A stretch of 64,000 bases of DNA from contig NZ_CXWE01000006.1 in NCBI RefSeq assembly GCF_001404515.1, positions 62,001 through 126,000 on the forward strand, read 5' to 3'. This document shows positions 54,825 through 64,000 of this stretch, piece by piece; positions within the stretch are counted from its first letter, which is position 1, and the number at the start of each line of letters is the position of its first letter. The notes beneath the pieces were generated by a model that was not told the DNA's origin, did no database searches, and saw nothing but the letters and a program-made list of their open reading frames with translations. A program made the translations under genes and the position numbers. This stretch comes from Roseibium album. Its GTDB lineage: Bacteria > Pseudomonadota > Alphaproteobacteria > Rhizobiales > Stappiaceae.

Positions 54825-57800
54825 ATGCGTTTTTTAAGCCTTGCCCTGCGAATCTTCGGATTCCTGATCGTTGTGGCGATCGCAATACCGGTGCTCGTGA
54901 TCGCAGCGCTGCAGGTTCCTTCCGGCCGCACCCTGGTGTCCGGCGTCGTGAGCTCGCTCGCGTCGAACGACACTCAGACAATATCGGTTGAAGGCATCTA
55001 CCTGAGCTTCGGACTGAATGCGACCGTCGAGGACATCAGTCTTGCCGACAAGGACGGTGTCTGGCTTAACGCTGAAAGGCTCAGCCTGAATTGGAACCCA
55101 TTGCAGCTCCTGACCGGCGATCTCGACATATCCTCCATTTCAGCCGGCAGGATTGACTTGAATCGGCTTCCAGCGAGCGAACCGGTTGCTCAAGTCGAGG
55201 CAGGGGACGTTGAAAATGAACCTTCAGGCGGAGTTTCGCTGCCGTTTAACGTCTCGCTCGAGAGCCTCGTATTTGACGAGATCAATCTCGGAAATTCCCT
55301 GATTGGAGAACCCGTCTCGCTCAAGGTCAGCGGTTCGGGTGCATTCGCACTTGATCCTGCTGTCGTTACTGCGGCCCTCGATGTTCACCGCGTTGACGGA
55401 ATTGACGCCGGTCTGACCGCAAATGCCGAATTCGAACCAGCCGCCGAAACGCTCGCGTTCGATCTTGTTCTTTCAGAGCCGCGCGGTGGACTGGCCGCGC
55501 GTCTGTTGGATGTTCCAGACTTGCCAGCCGTAAAGCTTGCCCTGAATGGCAGCGGTCCCCTGACAGACTGGGCCGCCAATCTGGATGTGGCGCTTGACGG
55601 AAGGTCAACTGTCAAAGGCTCCGCGAAACTTTCAGAGCAACCGCAAGGAAGGCAACTGACTTTTGATCTTGATGGTGACCTGGAACCGCTTGCCCCTCCG
55701 ACGGCGAAGGCCTTCCTCACAGGTACGACACATGCCACCGGCAATGCGCGCTTTTCATCCGATTTTGCACCGCTTTCCGCGGACATTGAACTGACCACGC
55801 AGACTGTCAATTTGAATGCCAATGCAAATCTTGACAACGCGGCGGTCAACGCGACCGGATCCGTAACGATCAACGCGGGAGACAATGCTCTCATCGCTGT
55901 CGACATGTCGGACAGACGTATTGCGTTCGGTGCGCTCGATGCCAGGTTTTCCGTGACCGGCAGCGAGGCGGCGGCCGACTGGTCGCTCACGCTCGACCTG
56001 GCCTCCTTCCAGACCAACGAGGTCAAGAGCGGCAAGATCTTGCTGGAAACGGCAGGGAACGGCGCTGACCTGCAGCCTGACGCATTGTCTTCGCCATTTT
56101 CTCTTTCGATTTCAGTTGCGAAACTTGAGGGACTGACACCTCAGGCCGAGCCGCTTTCGGGAGCTGTGTCTCTCAAGTCGGAAGGCGTTCTCAACGGCGC
56201 TGACAAGTCCGTCACGTTCTCGAAACTGGCTTTCACTTCCACTGCGGCGGCGCTGACACTGTCGGACACACTGGTATCGCTAAACAAGGTCTCCGGTCAG
56301 GGCCGCCTTTCTGTTGCTGACCTTGCCGTCTTCTCGGCGCTGGCACAAAGGGAACTCGGTGGCAGTGTTTCTACATCCTTTTCCGCCGACCTCGATCCGT
56401 CGACCGTCAACGGATCGGCAACCGCTGCCATCTCCACGCGCGATCTGGCCACGGGTGTTGCTCAGGCTGATACGTTGCTGGCAGGCGACACGCAGATCGA
56501 TGCGGCCCTTGCCTTCGCTGGCTCTGAAGACGTGACGGTGAAAAGCCTGTCGCTCAAGAACGCAGCGATCAACATTGATGGCAATGCCCATTATCAGGAG
56601 GCTTCACTTGCGTCCGAATTTTCCATCGCTCTCGAGGACCTGAGTAAGGTTGACTCTCAACTGGCGGGTTCCCTGGACGTAACCGCAAAGACAACCGGGC
56701 CGATCGATGCGCTGAACGTTGAGGCGGACGCGGCATCAAAGCAGATCATGCTCGCAGGCACCCCTCTTGACAATCTTTCCTTTTCAGCAACAGCCATCGC
56801 GGACACCGCGGCTCCGAGCGCGACAATCAAATCCTCCGCCAGCCTGAACGGTCAACCGATTGCGATTGACGTCGAACTCAAAAGCGAAGACGGCGGTGCG
56901 GATATCAATCCGCTGTCGGTCAAACTCGCAGGCAACACCGTGACCGGTGCACTCGCCGTTGCCGACCTGAACAATCCTGTTGAAACACTCAAGGGAAATC
57001 TCAAGATCGACGCCCCTGATCTTGCGTCACTCTCGCCTCTGCTGCTCACCGAAATCGGTGGACGTTTGCAAGGTACGGTTCTGGCAGATCCGGACAGCAA
57101 GAAACTGGCGCTCGATGTTGTCGGCTCGGATATCGACGTTCCTTCTCTCAGCATCGGCAGTGTCAAGCTGAAAGCGGACATTGCCGCGCCCTACACGCCC
57201 CAATCAGCTTCCGCGGATATCGAGCTGTCAGACCTTGTTACGGACGCGACACCTGTTCACGCCGTCAAACTGCTGGCTGAGCCGGACAATGGAGGCACAT
57301 CCGTGACGGCGGATGTGAAGGTCGACCAGGGAAGCGACGATGGCCTTTCACTGGCAGCGCAGATATCGCAACCGGAGACAAATGCCTACGATATCGCCCT
57401 GTCAGAACTTACGATGCGCTATCAGGGTCTTTCAAGCCAGTTGCAGCAGCCGACAACAATCTCCTATGCAAACGGCAACACGAGCATACAACCCCTCGAA
57501 CTGAAACTCGGCAACGGCTCCCTTGCACTTTCAGGAACGGCAGGGCAGTCACTGGATCTCGCCGCCGAGCTGAATTCCATCCCGCTAAATCTCGCGAATG
57601 CCTTTGTCCCTTCTCTCGGACTTGGAGGAACCTTGTCGGGATCGGTCAAGGCGCAGGGAAGTTCGACCGCGCCTGAGGCCAGTTGGACGATATCCGGCCA
57701 AGGACTGACGGCAAATGAACTGAAGAACAACGGACTTGCCGCCCTCGGATTGCAGACTTCGGGGACACTCAAGGACAACCGGATTTCGCAGAATACGACA

Positions 57801-59174
57801 GTGAGCGATCCCAACGGCCTAAAGCTCAACGCGTCTGGTGAAATTGGCCTTGACCTACCCAATACGCTCGCCGTTACGCTCGACGGATCGGTCCCTGTCA
57901 CCGCCTTGAAACGCCCTTTGCTCGAAGCGGGGATCCGAGGTGAAGGCACGATCGCACTGAAAGGCAATGTCGGCGGATCGGCCGCTTCGCCGACCTACCA
58001 GATCACCGCAACACCAACAGGTCTGAAGATCACAAGTCTTTCAACGGGGCTGACCGTCCAAAATATTGGCGGCAATGCAGCGGTCACACAGGATCAAGCA
58101 TCGCTGAACGGCATCACCGGCGAGCTGGCAACCGGCGGCTCGCTGTCGGCCTCCGGCACTGTCGGGATGAAAGACGGTTTTCCCGCAAATCTTGCCTTGA
58201 AACTGAACCAGGGCCGTTATGTCGACCCGGGTCTGGTCACTGCTGAAGTCGATGCCGACATCAAGATTACAGGTCCGCTTGCATCACCATCCAGTTCCGC
58301 CCTGATCGGCGGATCGATTACGATCAACAAGGCTGACATCTCGATACCGGAGTATCTGCCTGGCGCAATTCCTCCCGTTGAAGTCAGGCACATAAACGCA
58401 TCGAAAGCGATCCGGCAACAGATTGCGGACCTTGGCGGTGAGCCGAAACAGAGCAGCGCGGAGCAAAAGTCGGTCCCCCCTCGTCTCGACATCGTCCTCA
58501 ACGCGCCTGGTCGAATATTCATTCGCGGCCGGGGTCTCGACGCCGAACTTCAGGGCAACCTGAAGGTCGTCGGCACAACTGCGGACCCGCAAGCGATCGG
58601 GGCTTTTTCGCTCAAGCGCGGCCAACTGGATATCTTGACCAGGCGGCTGACATTTTCCCGCGGAAGCGCGACGTTCGACGGGTCTCTCACTCCCTTGATC
58701 GATTTTGCTGCAACGACAACCGTCAACGATACCACGATCACGGTCACCGTCAGCGGACAGGCCGATGATCCGGAGATCGCCTTCAGCTCGTCGCCTGATC
58801 TGCCACAGGACGAGGTCCTCGCACTGCTGCTGTTCGGCAAAAGTGTCGGGAACCTGTCAGCGACGCAGATAGCGAGTCTTGCAGCCGCCATTGCGACACT
58901 TACCGGAGGCAGCGACAGCGGACCGCTGGCAACCCTCCGCAAGTCGCTCGGGCTTGATGCGATTGACATAAACACGGATGGTGAAGACGGACCATCGGTG
59001 GCGGTCGGCAAGTACATCAATGACAATATCTATCTCGGCGTTGAACAGGGAACAGGATCCGGTTCGAGCCGTGTCAAGGTCGATATCGATCTTGACCGAG
59101 GTCTGAAAGTACGTGGAGAAGTTGGTGCCGACGGGTCCTCGAAGGCTGGAATTTTCTTCGAACGAGAGTACTGA
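54825..59174 (+). CDS. tamB: Translocation and assembly module subunit TamB
   Basis: This 1449-residue protein is anchored in the inner membrane by an N-terminal helix (IFGFLIVVAIAIPVLVIAAL). It reaches across the periplasm as a repetitive, AsmA/Vps13-like beta-rich ribbon made of many Asp/Ser/Ala-rich strands. The C-terminal DUF490 domain (about residues 1080-1449) contains RTDLQ-type features such as ALIGGSITINKADISIPEYL, GRIFIRGRGLDAELQGNLKV and the end KAGIFFEREY, which docks on TamA. The codon use and repeat-rich composition match the neighbouring genes. TamAB is implicated in outer-membrane protein and phospholipid delivery. It is directly downstream of tamA, as is usual. Confidence 0.93.
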   Translation: MRFLSLALRIFGFLIVVAIAIPVLVIAALQVPSGRTLVSGVVSSLASNDTQTISVEGIYLSFGLNATVEDISLADKDGVWLNAERLSLNWNPLQLLTGDLDISSISAGRIDLNRLPASEPVAQVEAGDVENEPSGGVSLPFNVSLESLVFDEINLGNSLIGEPVSLKVSGSGAFALDPAVVTAALDVHRVDGIDAGLTANAEFEPAAETLAFDLVLSEPRGGLAARLLDVPDLPAVKLALNGSGPLTDWAANLDVALDGRSTVKGSAKLSEQPQGRQLTFDLDGDLEPLAPPTAKAFLTGTTHATGNARFSSDFAPLSADIELTTQTVNLNANANLDNAAVNATGSVTINAGDNALIAVDMSDRRIAFGALDARFSVTGSEAAADWSLTLDLASFQTNEVKSGKILLETAGNGADLQPDALSSPFSLSISVAKLEGLTPQAEPLSGAVSLKSEGVLNGADKSVTFSKLAFTSTAAALTLSDTLVSLNKVSGQGRLSVADLAVFSALAQRELGGSVSTSFSADLDPSTVNGSATAAISTRDLATGVAQADTLLAGDTQIDAALAFAGSEDVTVKSLSLKNAAINIDGNAHYQEASLASEFSIALEDLSKVDSQLAGSLDVTAKTTGPIDALNVEADAASKQIMLAGTPLDNLSFSATAIADTAAPSATIKSSASLNGQPIAIDVELKSEDGGADINPLSVKLAGNTVTGALAVADLNNPVETLKGNLKIDAPDLASLSPLLLTEIGGRLQGTVLADPDSKKLALDVVGSDIDVPSLSIGSVKLKADIAAPYTPQSASADIELSDLVTDATPVHAVKLLAEPDNGGTSVTADVKVDQGSDDGLSLAAQISQPETNAYDIALSELTMRYQGLSSQLQQPTTISYANGNTSIQPLELKLGNGSLALSGTAGQSLDLAAELNSIPLNLANAFVPSLGLGGTLSGSVKAQGSSTAPEASWTISGQGLTANELKNNGLAALGLQTSGTLKDNRISQNTTVSDPNGLKLNASGEIGLDLPNTLAVTLDGSVPVTALKRPLLEAGIRGEGTIALKGNVGGSAASPTYQITATPTGLKITSLSTGLTVQNIGGNAAVTQDQASLNGITGELATGGSLSASGTVGMKDGFPANLALKLNQGRYVDPGLVTAEVDADIKITGPLASPSSSALIGGSITINKADISIPEYLPGAIPPVEVRHINASKAIRQQIADLGGEPKQSSAEQKSVPPRLDIVLNAPGRIFIRGRGLDAELQGNLKVVGTTADPQAIGAFSLKRGQLDILTRRLTFSRGSATFDGSLTPLIDFAATTTVNDTTITVTVSGQADDPEIAFSSSPDLPQDEVLALLLFGKSVGNLSATQIASLAAAIATLTGGSDSGPLATLRKSLGLDAIDINTDGEDGPSVAVGKYINDNIYLGVEQGTGSGSSRVKVDIDLDRGLKVRGEVGADGSSKAGIFFEREY

Positions 59175-59392
59175 TCTAAACAGTGCCGCCGTCATTATTA
59201 CCGAGCAATTTGCTCATTCCCGCCGTGGCACACTCTCAATGCGACAAATTGCCTGGCAGCTGTTGCACTGCACAGGCGGTTCATGCAAGTGTGCGCGCCA
59301 TGACCCATCCATATAGAAAAAATTCCCCGTTCCTGCCTGACGAAACCGTTCATTTGGTAACGGGAAGAACCGGTCATGACGGGAGTTCTGTA

Positions 59393-59743
59393 ATGACGAC
59401 ACGCAGCAGCGAGTACACCCTGGGTGAACGTATCTGCAAGGCACGAGACGCCTCAAGCCTGTCGACTGCGCAGCTGGCCCGCCGCCTGGGGATCAAGACG
59501 TCAACACTTCAAAGCTGGGAAAGTGACCGGTCCGAACCACGCTCCAACAAGCTGGTTCTGCTTGCAGGTGTCCTCAATGTGAGCCCGACCTGGCTGCTTG
59601 TCGGACGGGGTACGCCACCTTTCGCCGAAGAACCGGCCTCTGCAGATCTGGACAGCATGAAAGTTGCGCTTGACCGCATTCAAAAGCAGGCACAAGCACT
59701 TGCAGACGAAATCGCCGGTTTGCAGGAACGGCTGGACGGCTGA
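59393..59743 (+). CDS. XRE-type helix-turn-helix transcriptional regulator
   Basis: This 116-residue regulator has one Cro/CI-type HTH (about residues 10-70): LGERICKARDASSLSTAQLA followed by RRLGIKTSTLQSWESDRSEP. A short C-terminal helix (LDRIQKQAQALADEIAGLQE) probably dimerises it. LSWLLVGRG-like text (SPTWLLVGRGTPPF) after the HTH resembles prophage-repressor-like regulators, but there is no peptidase domain. The ATG at 59393 has GGGAG eight bases upstream; the frame is open further but not protein-like. Targets are unknown. It lies between tamB and gabD, each probably with separate promoters. Confidence 0.85.
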   Translation: MTTRSSEYTLGERICKARDASSLSTAQLARRLGIKTSTLQSWESDRSEPRSNKLVLLAGVLNVSPTWLLVGRGTPPFAEEPASADLDSMKVALDRIQKQAQALADEIAGLQERLDG

Positions 59744-60002
59744 ACCTCTCCAGGTCCTGCACTGATGCGGCGACCCTTCTCCCAAAACCATATATTGCCT
59801 GACCAAATCGCGACCTCCGAACAGGTATGCGCAGAAGTCAGGCATGTCACCTGACTGGACGAACGGACTGTTCAGGTCACGCACGTACTGGATTGAACGC
59901 AAAAGCGCTTGCCAGACCGTTCAGACGCACTCTATCTGTTGATCAAACGGGGCCGGACAATCCTCCGGCCGATCCTATTTCCCAGACATCAGGGAGTGCT
60001 CC

Positions 60003-61460
60003 ATGTCTTTGAACTCGGCACTAGTCAAACAACAGGTCTATATCAACGGTGCGTGGGCCGATGCAGATAGCGGCCAGACAATCGCTGTCTCCAATCCCGC
60101 GACCGGCGAGAGTATCGGGACCATTCCTTACTGCGGCCGTTCCGAAACGGCTCGGGCAATCGCGGCTGCAGAAGCTGCATTCCCGGCCTGGAAAGCCCTG
60201 ACCGCCGAGGCACGCGCCGACTTTATGCACAAGTTGTGCGATGCCGTCATGGATCAGCTGGAGGACCTCGCGGTGTTGCTGACCACAGAAATGGGCAAGC
60301 CGCTCGCGGAGGCCAAGGGCGAAATCACGCTTGGGGTGAAATATATCCGTTTCTTCGCTGAAGAAGGCAAACGCATATATGGCGACACGATCCCCTCGCC
60401 CTGGGCAGACCGGCGGATCCTCGTCACCAAGGAACCAGTCGGCGTTGTTGCTTCCATCACGCCGTGGAACTTCCCGAACTCCATGATTGCACGCAAACTG
60501 GGTGCAGCCCTGGCGTCCGGTTGCACAATGGTCATGAAACCGGCCGAGTTCACGCCCTATTCAGCGCTGATCTACGGTCTCGTGGCGGACAAGATCGGTC
60601 TTCCTGCCGGTGTCCTCAACATCGTTACCGGAGACGCGCCGGCGATCGGCGAGGAAATGTGCGAAAATCCGGCGGTCCGCAAGATCACATTCACCGGCTC
60701 GACCCGGGTGGGGAAACTGCTGGCCGCAAATGCCGGCAAGAACATGAAGAAGATTTCGATGGAACTTGGTGGAAATGCGCCGTTCATCGTCTTCGACGAC
60801 GCCGATCTCGACAGGGCGGCAAACGGCGCCATTGCCAGCAAGTTCCGCAATTCCGGCCAGACCTGCGTCTGCGCCAACAGGTTCTATGTACAGGCCGGCG
60901 TGTACGACGCGTTTGCAGAAAAGCTCAAATCCGCTATGGCGGAACAACTGACCGTGGGCAACGGTCTGGAAGACGGTGTTACACAGGGTCCCCTGATCAA
61001 CGAAGCTGCGGTTGAAAAAGTCGCCGCACACGTTCAGGACGCGCTGGACAAGGGCGGTACGCTGGTGACCGGTGGCCACCGGCCCGACCGAACCGGCACC
61101 TATTTTGAGCCGACGCTTGTTACCGGAGCCAGCCAGGACATGAAGGTGGCGCATGACGAAACCTTCGGCCCGCTTGCCGCCCTGTTCAAATTCGACACGG
61201 AAGACGAAGCCATCAAGCTGGCCAACGACACCGAATACGGCCTTGCCTGCTATTTCTATGCACAGGATCTTGGCCGCTGTTTCCGGGTGATGGAGGCGCT
61301 CCAATATGGTCTTGTCGGTGTCAATGAAGGTGTCATAACGACCGAAGTCGCACCATTCGGAGGGTTCAAGGAGAGCGGCATCGGCAACGAGGGTTCCAAG
61401 TACGGGCTCGATGACTATCTCAACATCAAGTACAGCTGCCTTGGTGGCCTGGGAATGTAG
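60003..61460 (+). CDS. gabD: NAD(P)-dependent succinate-semialdehyde dehydrogenase
   Basis: This 485-residue aldehyde dehydrogenase oxidises succinate semialdehyde (end of GABA breakdown) to succinate. The general base lies in SMELGGNAPFIVFDDADLDR, the catalytic nucleophile is Cys288 in NSGQTCVCANRF, and ITPWNFPNSMIARKLGAALA is the nucleotide-contact region. The CVC pair is characteristic of GabD-type SSADH. AGGGAG lies seven bases before the ATG. Glutarate-semialdehyde and related aldehydes are possible alternate substrates. No GABA transaminase gene is adjacent. Its stop is 51 bp from the convergent CHASE2/EAL gene. Confidence 0.92.
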   Translation: MSLNSALVKQQVYINGAWADADSGQTIAVSNPATGESIGTIPYCGRSETARAIAAAEAAFPAWKALTAEARADFMHKLCDAVMDQLEDLAVLLTTEMGKPLAEAKGEITLGVKYIRFFAEEGKRIYGDTIPSPWADRRILVTKEPVGVVASITPWNFPNSMIARKLGAALASGCTMVMKPAEFTPYSALIYGLVADKIGLPAGVLNIVTGDAPAIGEEMCENPAVRKITFTGSTRVGKLLAANAGKNMKKISMELGGNAPFIVFDDADLDRAANGAIASKFRNSGQTCVCANRFYVQAGVYDAFAEKLKSAMAEQLTVGNGLEDGVTQGPLINEAAVEKVAAHVQDALDKGGTLVTGGHRPDRTGTYFEPTLVTGASQDMKVAHDETFGPLAALFKFDTEDEAIKLANDTEYGLACYFYAQDLGRCFRVMEALQYGLVGVNEGVITTEVAPFGGFKESGIGNEGSKYGLDDYLNIKYSCLGGLGM

Positions 61461-61511
61461 GATATTTCAGCGGCGCGCCCTGCCCGCCGCGCTTCCCGAA
61501 ATGAGCATGGC

Positions 61512-64000
61512 TCACGCAGCCTTGGCAAGAAGTGCGGCTATACCAGAGGTACTTGTCGGACGGCTGAAATAGTATCCTTGCCCGTATTTGCATCCCAGAG
61601 ACTGCAATCTCTGCGACTGCTCGAACGTCTCAATGCCCTCGACGATCACCGACATGCCATACCCCTCGGCGAGGAGAAGCACTGCTTCAATGACAGCCAT
61701 GTCCTCTTCCCTGTCGAGGGTGTCCCTGACAAAGGACTTGTCGAGTTTGATTTTGGAAAACGGATACTTGGTTATGTATCCCAGCGAAGAGTAGCCCGTA
61801 CCAAAATCGTCCATTGAGAATTTGCATCCGAGCTCTCTCAACTCTTCCATGCGAAACTTCAGGTCCGTGCTTTCATCGATAAAGAGGGATTCGGTAACTT
61901 CGAGATCCAGGCGTTCCGCCGGGAAACTGGCGCGATCCAAAGCTTCCGAAACAGTCTGGACGAGGTTGCCCCTGAAGAACTGTGCAGGAGACACGTTGAC
62001 GGACAGCCTCAACGACGCATCCCACGTCAGCGCCTCCTTCATCGCCCGGTTCAACACCCAGGATCCGATTTCCTGAATGTAACCGTTTTCCTCGGCGATC
62101 GGAATGAACTCCATGGGGGAGACAGCACCGAATTCACGGCTGTCCCAACGAAGCAATGCCTCGACACCAAAAACGCTATTGTCCCTGAGATTGACCAGTG
62201 GCTGATAATCCAGCCGCAGTTCGTCCCGTACAATCGCCTTGAACAATTCGGTTTCCAGCTTACGGCGCCTTTGCAAGGCCGTGTCCATCTCCGACTGGAA
62301 GCGAACGGTCAGGTTCTTGTTGTCACGCCTGGCCTTGGACAACGCGTTTCCGGCTCTCATCAGGAGTGTGTCTGGTGTCTGCTCGCTACCTGAAACCACG
62401 TAACCGAAATTCAGCTGCATCGAAATACGCGCACCGTCGATCGAGTAGTCTTCACCGATAACGCGCTGAATTTCGTCCACGATTTCAAGTTCCCGGTCGT
62501 CACCAGACCTGGAAACGTACACTCCGGCAAAAACATCTGCGGTAATCGCCGACCATGTGATCCCCTGGGAAAGGTGACTTTTCAATCTGGATGCAATCGA
62601 TTGACGCACTCGATCGCCATAGGAAAACCCGAGGGTGGCAACAATCTGATCCAGGTTGGTGACCGCGAACTGGATTACGCACACAGTCTCGTTCTTGTTG
62701 CAGGCACCATCTGCCTGACGTGAGATTTCACGCTCGAAACCGCTTCGGTTCAGGAGGTCGGTGATCGGATCAAATCTTGCCAGATATTCCAGCCGTGAAG
62801 CCGACTCGCGCTCGTCGGTCACATCACGACAGGTCATGCAGGCAAGTGTCCTGATTTCCGTCTTGTCATGCCCCTTCCTTGCCGCGAGTGTCTTTTCGGC
62901 TTTCGTCACGACATATTCTATGAACCGACGCCTGGTACCATCCTGGGCCAACACGAGAATTTGCGGAACCGGGATACGGCTGTCGGGAGCCTGAAGCACG
63001 GCGATGACTTCTTCAACAAGTGCATTTGGCAGAACGGAGCGAGCTGGGCTGCCAGCCAGTGCCTCGCTTGAAAACAAGGTACGTGCGGTCTGGTTGGCAG
63101 CTGTGATGACACAATCGCTGTCGAGAACAAGGATTGCATCGAAACTGTCATCAAAGACCTGGCCGAGCATACGTTCGCTGTTACGCTGCTTGATGTCTGC
63201 CACACGCGCGAGCAGCTTGTGCAGGCCCAGCTCGCGCAGAACAACAATCACGCCCGCAAACATGAGCAACAGATAGGCACTTGCAGTCGGCACAAGCACA
63301 GGCATCGACTTTTGAAAACTGATTGCAACGATCTCAATCGCCAGTGCCGACAGAACAAGAATTCCAAGCTTGACTGCCCAGCCTTCGATCTTGGTCATCA
63401 GCAAGAGGATGAGTACCAAAGCTGCGACCAGAAGGACAAGATATTGACCTTGTTGTACAAGCGCCCGTTTCTGAAGAAGCGTTTCTGCGCCAAGAGCCTG
63501 GATCACTGCGCCAGGCAGGATTCCATAAACCGGGACTGCAAAGAGATCCCTGAGTTCCTGGGCGCTCGCTCCAACAATCACCTTCTTGCCTGCGAACCGG
63601 TCAGGGTCGACGGCGCCGTTCAAAACATCGACAAGTGGAACGCGGGGCACTTCATCAATCGCGATACCGAAGTCCAGGAAAAACGAACCGCTGGTCTCGC
63701 CGGTGTGTTCTCCCATGAAAGCGGCTGCAGAAACTTCCGTCGTCCCGTCAATTTCAAATCCATAAAGATTTCGCCAGATCCGGCTGTCGCTTTCCATCGG
63801 CACCATGACAACCACCGGCCAGGCATGATCGAGAAACGGATCTATGGGCAAATTGATTATTTCGGCATCAACGGAACCCGCTGATGCTGCCTGCCGAAAA
63901 GCAGCCAGACTTACATTTCCAGCACGCTCAATTGAAGCAGCGAACAACGCGTCGTCTTCAGGGTTCGACACCGCACTGAAGTCGATATCATAGACAAGAT
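61512..64000 (-). CDS. CHASE2-PAS-GGDEF(degenerate)-EAL protein (partial, N-terminus outside window)
   Basis: This is a membrane cyclic-di-GMP phosphodiesterase candidate. The frame continues through the right edge: codons up to 64000 read LVYDIDFSAVSNPEDD, the CHASE2 hallmark, so an apparent start near 63971 is only an internal GTG. The CHASE2 part is followed by about three helices (VLLVAALVLILLL onward), a PAS-like domain (DDSFDAILVLDSDCVITAAN), a GGDEF domain whose motif is degenerated (SAITADVFAGVYVS), and an EAL domain with FGVEALLRWDS and DDFGTGYSSLGY intact. The cyclase part is probably inactive or allosteric. The first part of the gene lies outside the window. Confidence 0.9.
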   Translation of the reverse strand, partial: LVYDIDFSAVSNPEDDALFAASIERAGNVSLAAFRQAASAGSVDAEIINLPIDPFLDHAWPVVVMVPMESDSRIWRNLYGFEIDGTTEVSAAAFMGEHTGETSGSFFLDFGIAIDEVPRVPLVDVLNGAVDPDRFAGKKVIVGASAQELRDLFAVPVYGILPGAVIQALGAETLLQKRALVQQGQYLVLLVAALVLILLLMTKIEGWAVKLGILVLSALAIEIVAISFQKSMPVLVPTASAYLLLMFAGVIVVLRELGLHKLLARVADIKQRNSERMLGQVFDDSFDAILVLDSDCVITAANQTARTLFSSEALAGSPARSVLPNALVEEVIAVLQAPDSRIPVPQILVLAQDGTRRRFIEYVVTKAEKTLAARKGHDKTEIRTLACMTCRDVTDERESASRLEYLARFDPITDLLNRSGFEREISRQADGACNKNETVCVIQFAVTNLDQIVATLGFSYGDRVRQSIASRLKSHLSQGITWSAITADVFAGVYVSRSGDDRELEIVDEIQRVIGEDYSIDGARISMQLNFGYVVSGSEQTPDTLLMRAGNALSKARRDNKNLTVRFQSEMDTALQRRRKLETELFKAIVRDELRLDYQPLVNLRDNSVFGVEALLRWDSREFGAVSPMEFIPIAEENGYIQEIGSWVLNRAMKEALTWDASLRLSVNVSPAQFFRGNLVQTVSEALDRASFPAERLDLEVTESLFIDESTDLKFRMEELRELGCKFSMDDFGTGYSSLGYITKYPFSKIKLDKSFVRDTLDREEDMAVIEAVLLLAEGYGMSVIVEGIETFEQSQRLQSLGCKYGQGYYFSRPTSTSGIAALLAKAA

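Noticed and set aside
1..64000. CRISPR arrays, tRNA or rRNA genes, integrases and prophage genes
   Set aside because: No regularly spaced repeat array, no rRNA-like or cloverleaf sequence and no integrase or phage structural genes were seen by eye. Short RNA genes could still be missed without a covariance search.

Overview
The window reads as chromosomal DNA of an alphaproteobacterium, probably of the Hyphomicrobiales (Rhizobiales) and perhaps a marine Stappiaceae-like lineage. The evidence is moderately high GC, the gene order aminotransferase - hom - glpX - recJ, a class I polyhydroxyalkanoate synthase, the tamA-tamB pair, and a full set of genes for methylated glycines. The lineage is inferred from gene content; no rRNA or tRNA gene was seen. 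Two genes are cut by the window edges: an ABC-transporter ATPase at position 1 and a CHASE2/EAL protein at 64000.

Layout. 1-4132 (minus): a LivKHMG-type ABC importer operon, with a hairpin between the binding protein and the first permease. 4621-7802: a PPOX flavoprotein, an M3 oligopeptidase and a DUF423 membrane protein. 7822-9904 (minus): fghA and frmA, glutathione-dependent formaldehyde oxidation. 10294-15436 (plus): soxBDAG, heterotetrameric sarcosine oxidase, divergent from frmA. 15612-20021: an EEP-family hydrolase, a 269-bp terminal-inverted-repeat element, a PiT phosphate transporter, a Nudix hydrolase, a nitrilase-family amidohydrolase and a small membrane protein. 20107-25559 (minus): recJ, glpX, hom and a class I aminotransferase. 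26681-28486: phaC. 29178-31499: a PAS-GAF-GGDEF-EAL protein. 32414-36726: agmatinase-family hydrolase, guanine deaminase, and an MFS exporter paired with a MerR regulator. 37385-39921 (minus): a MATE transporter, rpsI and rplM. 40253-44079: a diguanylate cyclase, a thioesterase, a ferric-reductase-like oxidoreductase and a secreted protein. 44145-52393: a one-carbon locus with Bmt, a dimethylglycine-dehydrogenase-like FAD/GcvT protein, an MttB-family methyltransferase, an AGE-family epimerase and folD. 52691-61460: tamA, tamB, an XRE regulator and gabD. 61512-64000 (minus): the CHASE2/EAL protein.

Together the genes outline a glycine betaine -> dimethylglycine -> sarcosine -> glycine demethylation economy. 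Methyl groups would leave through homocysteine (Bmt), possibly a corrinoid route (MttB family), or as methylene-THF and formaldehyde (the two FAD/GcvT enzymes). FolD, FrmA and FghA would process the one-carbon units. The least understood part is the divergent MttB-family / FAD-GcvT / Bmt locus at 44145-49953. Its two methyltransferases carry Arg-rich tails and no corrinoid protein is present in the window. Other items of note are the element that supplies the stop codons of two convergent genes at 16340-16608 and a textbook 19-bp-spacer MerR promoter at 36258-36288.
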